A stretch of DNA of 64,000 bases from Flavobacteriales bacterium (GTDB taxonomy: Bacteria; Bacteroidota; Bacteroidia; Flavobacteriales_F; PHOS-HE28), in assembly GCA_020635715.1 (NCBI GenBank), contig JACJZG010000008.1, forward strand, positions 62,001 to 126,000, in the 5' to 3' direction. Numbering within the stretch: position 1 is the first letter of the stretch; the number at the start of each line of letters is the position of its first letter. Shown here one piece after another: positions 58,693-64,000 of the stretch. Made by a program: the position numbers and the translations under genes. The notes under the pieces are model-generated. The model was given only the letters and a program-made list of their open reading frames with translations, did not search any database and had not been told where the DNA came from.

Positions 58693-59667
58693 ATGCTCGT
58701 TCAGCTCTTCCGCAGCAACCGCCCCGGAGTCCTGCTATTGCTGCTGCTGCTGGTGCCGGCGCTGTTCTGGCCCCATCTGCTGGCCGCCGCACCCGATCTC
58801 TCCACCGGCATGCCGCTCGCGCGCCTCTTCGGCTGGTTATTCGGGCTGGGCCGCTGGGTGCACGGGGCGGTGGTCCTGGCCCTCGTGGCGATCCTGGCCA
58901 TCCAGGTAACGGTGCTGATGAACGAGACGGAATTGGCCGTGCGGCGCAACCACCTGCCCGGCCTTCTGGTGCCATTGGCCGTGGCCCTGGCCATATCGCC
59001 CGGCGCGGCAGGCGCGGCATTCCTGGGCACCCCCTTCGTGATCTGGGCCATGCACCGCACCTGGAGCATCTCCAGCGGTGGCAAGGCCTTGGGTGCGCTC
59101 TTCGACGCCGGGATCCTCATCGGGCTGGCCGCCTTGTGCTACATGCCCTACGCCTTCCTGCTGGTGGTGGTCTGGGCGTCGGTGTCGGTGATCCGACCGT
59201 TCCAATGGCGTGAGTACCTCGTGCCTTTCCTGGGTGTGGTGGTCTCCTTCTACCTGGCCTGGGGCGTGCACCACCTCCTGGATACCCCCTCCTGGGATCC
59301 CCTGCGCACGGTGGCCGCTTCCACCATCGGGCCGGGCCGGACCCCTGATGGTTACGGTTGGACGGTGGGCCTCGTCCTGGTCCCCTTGATGTTCATCTCA
59401 ATGCTCCGCTTCACGGAGTATTACGGCCGCGGTGTCGTGCGGGAGCAGAACATCCGGAGCGCTTTCATCGCCCTGGTGCTGACGCTGGTGCTCCTGGCTG
59501 TGCTGGTCCAGTTGATCACCGGGCTCTTTCCCGTGGCTGTGGTGGCCATTCCGGGCGCCGTGCTGGCGACCTTCGCCTTCCTGGGCACGCGCCGGGCGTG
59601 GGTGGGCGAGGCCACGGTACTCTGCCTGCTCGTTCTGGCCATCTGGTCGCAGTACACGGGGTCCTGA
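58693..59667 (+). CDS. DUF6427 family polytopic membrane protein
   Basis: 324 residues, about ten membrane helices (VLLLLLLLVPALFW, AVVLALVAILAIQVTVLM, GALFDAGILIGLAALCYMPYA, EYLVPFLGVVVSFYLAWGVHH). The RSNRPGVL start, NETELAVRRNHLPGLL loop and IRPFQWREYLVPFLGV fit DUF6427, which flavobacteria encode beside purD. Divergent from the DUF6341-like gene. Function unknown. Confidence 0.75.
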   Translation: MLVQLFRSNRPGVLLLLLLLVPALFWPHLLAAAPDLSTGMPLARLFGWLFGLGRWVHGAVVLALVAILAIQVTVLMNETELAVRRNHLPGLLVPLAVALAISPGAAGAAFLGTPFVIWAMHRTWSISSGGKALGALFDAGILIGLAALCYMPYAFLLVVVWASVSVIRPFQWREYLVPFLGVVVSFYLAWGVHHLLDTPSWDPLRTVAASTIGPGRTPDGYGWTVGLVLVPLMFISMLRFTEYYGRGVVREQNIRSAFIALVLTLVLLAVLVQLITGLFPVAVVAIPGAVLATFAFLGTRRAWVGEATVLCLLVLAIWSQYTGS

Positions 59668-59677
59668 CCGCACCGTG

Positions 59678-59685
59678 TACCTTCG
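59678..59685 (+). promoter_or_regulatory. -7 box TACCTTCG for purQ
   Basis: TAnnTTCG variant, 38 nt before ATG 59724. Confidence 0.45.
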
Positions 59686-59723
59686 CGCCGCGCGCGGGAC
59701 ATCACACCGCCGTACCCAACGCG

Positions 59724-60419
59724 ATGAAATTCGGCGTCGTCACCTTCCCGGGATCCAACTGCGACGAGGACATGATCCATGTGCTCGGCACCCTGCTCGG
59801 CCAGCCCGTGGAACGGCTCTGGCACAAGGAGCACGACCTGAAGGGGGTGGACATGGTGGTGCTGCCCGGGGGCTTCTCGTACGGCGATTACCTCCGCAGC
59901 GGTGCCATCGCACGCTTCTCCCCGATCATGCAGGAAGTCGTGGCGCATGCGAAGAAGGGTGGCCTGGTCTTTGGCGTTTGCAATGGTTTCCAGGTGCTGT
60001 GTGAAGCTGGGCTCGTTCCCGGAGCATTGCTGCACAACGAGGGGCAGAAGTTCGTGGCACGGAACACCTGGATCAAGCCGGCCACCCGACGGACCGCGCT
60101 CACAAGCCTCGTTCCGGACAAGGCGCTGAAGATCCCGATCGCGCATGGTGAAGGGCGTTACCACGCTGACGCGAACACCCTGAAGGCGTTGAAGGACAAC
60201 GACCAGGTGCTCTTCCGTTATTGCGATGCGGAGGGGCGGATCACCGATGAGGCGAACCCCAACGGGAGCAAGGAGAACATCGCCGGTGTGTGCAACAAGG
60301 AGCGCAATGTCTTCGGCATGATGCCGCACCCGGAGCGGGCTGCGGATGAGCGACTCGGGAACACCGACGGACGTTCGCTCTTCGATTCGCTGTTGAAGGC
60401 GGCCTTGACGACCGCCTAA
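59724..60419 (+). CDS. purQ: Phosphoribosylformylglycinamidine synthase subunit PurQ
   Basis: 231 residues from ATG 59724 (MKFGVVTFPGSNCDEDMIHV). Glutamine amidotransferase (class I) that supplies ammonia to PurL. Nucleophile Cys in GVCNGFQVLCEAGLVPGALL, catalytic His-Glu in MMPHPERAAD. The -D/E-DM-type small subunit usually needs PurS; none is adjacent here. Its stop overlaps the minus-strand CotH gene by 4 nt. Confidence 0.96.
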   Translation: MKFGVVTFPGSNCDEDMIHVLGTLLGQPVERLWHKEHDLKGVDMVVLPGGFSYGDYLRSGAIARFSPIMQEVVAHAKKGGLVFGVCNGFQVLCEAGLVPGALLHNEGQKFVARNTWIKPATRRTALTSLVPDKALKIPIAHGEGRYHADANTLKALKDNDQVLFRYCDAEGRITDEANPNGSKENIAGVCNKERNVFGMMPHPERAADERLGNTDGRSLFDSLLKAALTTA

Positions 60420-62497
60420 GGGACCAAGCGACGAAGGATCGGCGCGACCCGTTTGGTGCGCTCCGGTTCCAAGGTGATCGAGGTGTCGTTCCCGTCGGCA
60501 CCCTTCCATCCATCCAGCTCAACGCCCTCCGCAGGCGTGAATTCCATGTGCAACGTGATGCCTTGGAAACAGATGATCTCCTGTGTTCCCGATGGCAGCG
60601 GCATCCCTTCGATGTTCAGTGATCCTTGGTCCTCCGCAGGGACCTGAACGCTGACCCGCCGGACCTTCCGGCCTGTGGCCTGGCCGAGGTAGGTGCTCAG
60701 GTATCCGGGTCGTTGGCCGATGAATTCGTTCATCCACTGCTCGGACTCGGAAGGTGAGGGGCGTGGCATCTCATCGTTCCACCGCGCGTGATCGGCCTCC
60801 AGCCACCCACGATCCACCGCGACCAGGCTGTCGAGCAGGGCATGGCCGGTCACTGGTGAAAGCACCGTGGAGAGCAAGGCGCTCATGCGCGCCAGCAGCA
60901 TCGGCTCCAGTTCCTTGTGGGCGAGCAGCTGGGGGATGTACGGTGTTTCCGCCCCAACGCCCGAGGCCATGCGTTCCACGCTGTTCTCGCTGTACGGTGC
61001 CCAGAGGTCCATGTCGAAGAGCACCCATCGCCACCGGCCTTCCGGCACGCGCGGACGGTAGAGGCGGACGTTGAGGTCGTGGTCGGCGCGGCCGGTCCAG
61101 AGGTCCAGGCAGGCGAGGTCGATCAGGTTGGCCACATCGATGTGACGTTCCAGGGTGTCTATTGGCGCAAGTGCCATCAGATGTGCGATGGCCGGCCCGA
61201 AGGAGGCATCACTGCCGGAGAGCACCCGTGCGGCAGGACCTTCCAACACATGCACCGCGCCAGCATCGCTGATCCGCTCCAGCCATTGCCTGTCCTTGGG
61301 GGGCATCCAGCGGTACAGGCCCCAGTATTCGCCATTCAAGTACAGCGGCATCGGTCGCGACGGTTGAACATCCACGTGCAGGCCGTTCCGGAGGATGGTG
61401 AGTTCCACGAAGCGATTGCGGAGATAGGTGTGTGCGCCGGCATCGGCACGCAGGATGCCCTCCTGGAAAAGCTCCTTCTCGTTCAAGCGGAGACCCTGCG
61501 CCGGACTATCGTATCGGTCACGTGCATGCAGTTTGAACGAACGCTTCGGCAGGCTGCGCGATCCGCTGCCATGGATACTGAGGCCGATGGGAACGGGTGC
61601 ATCCGGCGATCCGTTGAACTTCACCATGGCCAGGCGCTCCCACGAACGACCGCGGCGGCTGAAGTTCGCGTGCACCCCCTCCACATTGATGCCGACGCTG
61701 TCATCGGAGAGCAAGGACCCATCCATGGCGATGGTGATGCCCTCCGCCGGCGCATCGCCGCGATGGAAGGTGGAGCAGAACTCCTTGCTGGGCAGCCGAC
61801 CATCCACGAAGGCGCGCGCACGAATGACCATGTCGCGGTCCACCTCGATGGGATGGTCGTAGCGCAGGCCATGTTCCGCCGTGGGTTCGGTGCCGTCGGT
61901 GGTGTAGCGGATCACAGCGTCCTGATCGGCGTTCAACGCTAGGATCGTCCTCGAGTCGAGCAGGGCGAGCGTGGTATCCACGAACGGTGTAGCCGTGCGG
62001 CCATGCACCGGTCGCAACCCCGCGTTCGGCGATCCGGGCGTGGCTTCCGTGAAGAAGCTCCACTGTTCGCGGTCGCCATCCGTCAAGCGTCCCACGCTCA
62101 GGTCGCCAGCCATCGCCGGGTAGGTGAAGACGTCCTGGACGGTGAGCCCATCCGCGGCGATCAGCAAGAGCGTACCTCCCTTCCGGGGAAGGGTGAAGCC
62201 GGCATGGTCGGGACCACGGTCCGGCTCGCCATCGAACCAGATGATCCGATGTGCATGTGGTGCTATCCGGAGCGGCCCCTTCAGTACATGGGTGCGCCCG
62301 ACCACCGCGAAACGCATTCCGGCGATATCGATCTCCTGTTCGGTCGGGTTGAACAGCTCCACCCAGTCGGGCGTACTGCCGTCCTCCGCGATGTGGGTAT
62401 GCCGGTTGGCAGCCTGAAGCTCGTTGATCAGCACGCCGTCCTGTGCGGATGCGGCGAACGCGATCGTACACAGCAGGATGGTAGCGCCCTTCTTCAC
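60416..62497 (-). CDS. CotH kinase-type secreted protein with lamin-tail and chitobiase-like domains
   Basis: 693 residues from GTG 62497 (reads MKKGATILLCTIAFAASAQ, signal peptide). Order: lamin-tail domain about 20-140 (LINELQAANRHTHIAEDG, DWVELFNPTEQEIDIAGMRF), a chitobiase C-terminal-like domain about 175-240 (IRYTTDGTEPTAEHGLRYDH), then CotH about 265-620 (IHGSGSRSLPKRSFKLHARD, YLNGEYWGLYRWMPPKDRQW). CotH proteins are atypical protein kinases on the cell surface or in spores. A C-terminal beta region follows, with no recognisable T9SS domain. Start lies 4 nt after a -7 box. Confidence 0.85.
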   Translation of the reverse strand: MKKGATILLCTIAFAASAQDGVLINELQAANRHTHIAEDGSTPDWVELFNPTEQEIDIAGMRFAVVGRTHVLKGPLRIAPHAHRIIWFDGEPDRGPDHAGFTLPRKGGTLLLIAADGLTVQDVFTYPAMAGDLSVGRLTDGDREQWSFFTEATPGSPNAGLRPVHGRTATPFVDTTLALLDSRTILALNADQDAVIRYTTDGTEPTAEHGLRYDHPIEVDRDMVIRARAFVDGRLPSKEFCSTFHRGDAPAEGITIAMDGSLLSDDSVGINVEGVHANFSRRGRSWERLAMVKFNGSPDAPVPIGLSIHGSGSRSLPKRSFKLHARDRYDSPAQGLRLNEKELFQEGILRADAGAHTYLRNRFVELTILRNGLHVDVQPSRPMPLYLNGEYWGLYRWMPPKDRQWLERISDAGAVHVLEGPAARVLSGSDASFGPAIAHLMALAPIDTLERHIDVANLIDLACLDLWTGRADHDLNVRLYRPRVPEGRWRWVLFDMDLWAPYSENSVERMASGVGAETPYIPQLLAHKELEPMLLARMSALLSTVLSPVTGHALLDSLVAVDRGWLEADHARWNDEMPRPSPSESEQWMNEFIGQRPGYLSTYLGQATGRKVRRVSVQVPAEDQGSLNIEGMPLPSGTQEIICFQGITLHMEFTPAEGVELDGWKGADGNDTSITLEPERTKRVAPILRRLVP

Positions 62498-62501
62498 CGG
62501 C

Positions 62502-62509
62502 CGAAATTA
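62502..62509 (-). promoter_or_regulatory. -7 box TAATTTCG, 4 nt before GTG 62497
   Basis: TAnnTTCG variant on the minus strand; implies a leaderless GTG-start mRNA for the CotH protein. Confidence 0.5.
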
Positions 62510-62513
62510 GGGC

Positions 62514-62534
62514 AATGCCCCCCTAAAGGGCATT
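62514..62534 (-). terminator. Hairpin overlapping the stop of the small gene at 62523
   Basis: 7-bp stem AATGCCC/GGGCATT with a 7-nt loop that contains the TAG codon. It may end the CDF-small gene transcript just before the CotH promoter. Confidence 0.5.
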
Positions 62535-62666
62535 CCGCGTCACATAGTAACGCCAGGCAACGATGGCCTTCTGCATCCCGTTCAACCGCAGCAGGTCCTT
62601 GTCCCAGAGCTTGGGCAGGAGCAGCTTGTTCAGACGTGCGAGCAGACGGAAGAATGAGCGGCGCAT
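62523..62666 (-). CDS. Conserved small Bacteroidota protein ('SsrA-binding-like' short protein)
   Basis: 47 residues from ATG 62666 (MRRSFFRLLARLNKLLLPKL), ending QKAIVAWRYYVTRNAL. This is the 'K.....LA..NK..LP......D......Q.A..GWR.YVT.N.L' pattern of a tiny flavobacterial protein that databases often label SsrA-binding protein although it is far too short to be SmpB. Function unknown. It starts 2 nt after the CDF gene stop, so they probably share a transcript. Confidence 0.75.
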   Translation of the reverse strand: MRRSFFRLLARLNKLLLPKLWDKDLLRLNGMQKAIVAWRYYVTRNAL

Positions 62667-62668
62667 GA

Positions 62669-63589
62669 TCAATGGTGTTGCAGGCCGCAATCCTCACCGG
62701 CCCATTCCAGTTCGATGGTGGCGTGGTGGATACCCAGTGATGTGAGCACCTCGCGAGCAGTGGCCTTCAGGCGTAATGCGGCGGGGAGGTCCACATCGGC
62801 GACCACCAGATGCACCGTGTGGATGATGAGGCTGCCATCCAATGTCCAGGTGTGCTGGTCATGCAGGTCCTTCACGTGCGGGATCGCCATCAGCCGCGTC
62901 CGGACCTCCTGCATGTCCAGCGAACCCGGTGTGCGCTGCATGAGGATGCCCGTGCCCTTGCGGAGCGTCTGCAATGCGTTGAACAGGATGAAGCAGCTGA
63001 TGCCGATGCTGAGCAGGGGATCGATGATGGTCCAGTTGGTGAAATGGATGAGCACACCGCCGACCAACACCGCCGCCCAGCCGAGGACGTCCTCCAACAA
63101 GTGCAGGTAGGCGCCGCGTTCGTTCAATGTTCCACCGCCGTGCAGCTTCCACGCCGCGAAGCCGTTCATCACGAGGCCGAAGACCGCGATGCCGATCATG
63201 CCCACGGCGTTGGGCGTGGTGGGTTGCCAGAGCCGCGGTACCGTCACGACCAACATGCCGATGGCACCGGCGATGAGCACCACGCTGGTCAACCAACCAC
63301 CGAGCATGCTGTACCGGCCATATCCGTAGCTGTATTCCGCGTCGCGCCCCCTGGTTGCCACATGTTGCAGGTACCAGGCCGCCCCGAGCACGAGGCAGTC
63401 GCCCGCATCATGGAAGGCGTCGGTGAGCACAGCGATGCTCCCGGACCACCAGCCGCCGATGACCTCCACAAGCGTGAAGGCCAGGTTGATGAAGAAGGCC
63501 AGGGCCAGGGCGCGCGTGCTCGCAGCATGTACATGGCCGTGGCCATGGTGCTCATGTACGTGGTCGTGGTGGCCGTGGTCGTGCGCCAT
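62669..63589 (-). CDS. Cation diffusion facilitator (CzcD/ZnT-like) metal exporter
   Basis: 306 residues. Inner-membrane proton-coupled export of Zn/Co/Cd-type cations. His-rich N-terminal tail (HDHGHHDHVHEHHGHGHVH, residues 3-21), six membrane helices, transport-site residues in LTDAFHDAGDCLVLG and HLLEDVLGWAAVLVG, and a C-terminal cytosolic domain with HVKDLHDQHTWTLDG and LGIHHATIELEW. ATG 63589 lies 6 nt after a -7 box. Confidence 0.94.
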   Translation of the reverse strand: MAHDHGHHDHVHEHHGHGHVHAASTRALALAFFINLAFTLVEVIGGWWSGSIAVLTDAFHDAGDCLVLGAAWYLQHVATRGRDAEYSYGYGRYSMLGGWLTSVVLIAGAIGMLVVTVPRLWQPTTPNAVGMIGIAVFGLVMNGFAAWKLHGGGTLNERGAYLHLLEDVLGWAAVLVGGVLIHFTNWTIIDPLLSIGISCFILFNALQTLRKGTGILMQRTPGSLDMQEVRTRLMAIPHVKDLHDQHTWTLDGSLIIHTVHLVVADVDLPAALRLKATAREVLTSLGIHHATIELEWAGEDCGLQHH

Positions 63590-63595
63590 CGCCAG

Positions 63596-63603
63596 CGAAG
63601 GTA
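63596..63603 (-). promoter_or_regulatory. -7 box TACCTTCG, 6 nt before ATG 63589
   Basis: TAnnTTCG variant on the minus strand; implies a leaderless mRNA for the CDF exporter. Confidence 0.5.
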
Positions 63604-63619
63604 GGAGGGGGCTTGTGCC

Positions 63620-64000
63620 TCACCCCACGATCACCCTTCCCGTCTTCTTCGCCAGGCGCTTCTTCGCCTCGGTGAGGTGCATGATCTCCTGCAACAGGGC
63701 CAGCATGCCCAGGTCATCGGCGCTCTTCAGCTCCTCCTGCCGGTCCTTGATCATCCGGTCCACGCGGCGCTCCTTCAGGATGTCCACGGCTTCCTCCAGC
63801 GCGTCATAGAGCATTTCGTTCTCGCGCTTCACGTGGATCTTGTGCCGCTCCTTCCAGTTGGGGCTGAGCACGTGCTTCTCCGTCAGCAGGTCGATGGCGG
63901 TGGTGCGCCACGGTTCCTGTTCGTGCGTCACATAGCGTGTCCCTTCCACGGATACACCGAGGTTGGTGCTGTGCCGATAGTCGAGGTACATCTCGCGGAA
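63620..64000 (-). CDS. dnaG: DNA primase, C-terminal part (5' end outside window)
   Basis: The last ~126 residues of a longer protein: the frame stays open to base 64000 (F-R-E before the first visible Met). The sequence AIDLLTEKHVLSPNWKERHK and KRENEMLYDALEEAVDILKE, then RMIKDRQEELKSADD and EIMHLTEAKKRLAKKTGRV, fits the helical C-terminal helicase-binding region of Bacteroidota DnaG, which contacts DnaB and lays down primers at the fork. The catalytic core lies outside, so the call rests on the tail alone. Confidence 0.75.
   Translation of the reverse strand, partial: FREMYLDYRHSTNLGVSVEGTRYVTHEQEPWRTTAIDLLTEKHVLSPNWKERHKIHVKRENEMLYDALEEAVDILKERRVDRMIKDRQEELKSADDLGMLALLQEIMHLTEAKKRLAKKTGRVIVG

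Noticed and set aside
1..64000. CRISPR arrays, rRNA genes, insertion sequences, prophage genes
   Set aside because: No regularly spaced direct repeats, rRNA motifs, transposases, integrases or phage structural genes were seen on reading.

Overview
The window looks like chromosomal DNA of a GC-rich member of the Bacteroidota, probably in or near the Flavobacteriales. The evidence is: several secreted proteins with type IX secretion (T9SS) sorting domains of both kinds (the 'FTPNGDG' gliding-motility-associated type B domain and the 'PxP...' type A domain); repeated promoter elements of the form TAnnTTTG/TAnnTTCG, the Bacteroidota -7 box; families largely restricted to the phylum (DUF4421, DUF6427/DUF6341-like); and the gene order yceD-rpmF-plsX-fabH-accB-accC. 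No insertion sequence, phage, CRISPR array or rRNA was seen. Species-level identity cannot be given from sequence reading alone.

Layout. 1-2.6 kb: 3' part of dxs, followed by a zeta-toxin-like kinase and an overlapping 52-codon gene. 2.6-9.4 kb: an outer-membrane protein, a STAS-like protein, a T9SS cargo protein and three large polytopic membrane proteins, two of which resemble GT39-type glycosyltransferases. 9.4-14.4 kb: the minus-strand fatty-acid/phospholipid operon yceD-rpmF-plsX-fabH-accB-accC. 14.4-16.7 kb: an AT-richer islet with two unknown genes, about 0.9 kb without a convincing gene, and a degenerate tRNA-Cys-like sequence. 16.7-25.7 kb: pdxA, pepA, a T9SS type B protein, ribE, an M1 peptidase and metF. 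25.7-30 kb: an ECF sigma factor, a membrane protein with a gliding-motility C-terminal domain, and an 860-residue T9SS protein. 30-34 kb: lepA and a secreted endonuclease/exonuclease/phosphatase-fold protein. 34-45 kb: small envelope and lipoprotein genes ending in a response regulator, an NtrC-type sigma-54 activator and a CHASE3 histidine kinase. 44.7-48.2 kb: a second ECF sigma/anti-sigma pair, a TonB-C-like protein and a barrel protein. 48-57 kb: yebC, a nitrate-sensor-type kinase, an acyl-CoA carboxylase beta subunit, a GT2 enzyme, a TPR kinase/NarL regulator pair and a thioredoxin-like protein. 57-64 kb: purD, DUF6341/DUF6427-like genes, purQ, a CotH protein, a 47-residue conserved protein, a CDF metal exporter and the 3' part of dnaG.

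How it fits together. Housekeeping genes (isoprenoid/thiamine/PLP precursor, fatty acid, purine, folate, riboflavin, translation, replication) are interleaved with cell-envelope genes and four regulatory modules. The most interesting inferred system is the 34-45 kb block: five genes or gene sets there carry sigma-54-like -24/-12 sequences, four of them 25-26 nt before the start codon, and the block encodes its own sigma-54 activator and kinase. That suggests a self-contained envelope-stress regulon. A second recurring signal is a sigma-A-type -7 box only 4-8 nt before the start codon at eight genes, which implies leaderless mRNAs.
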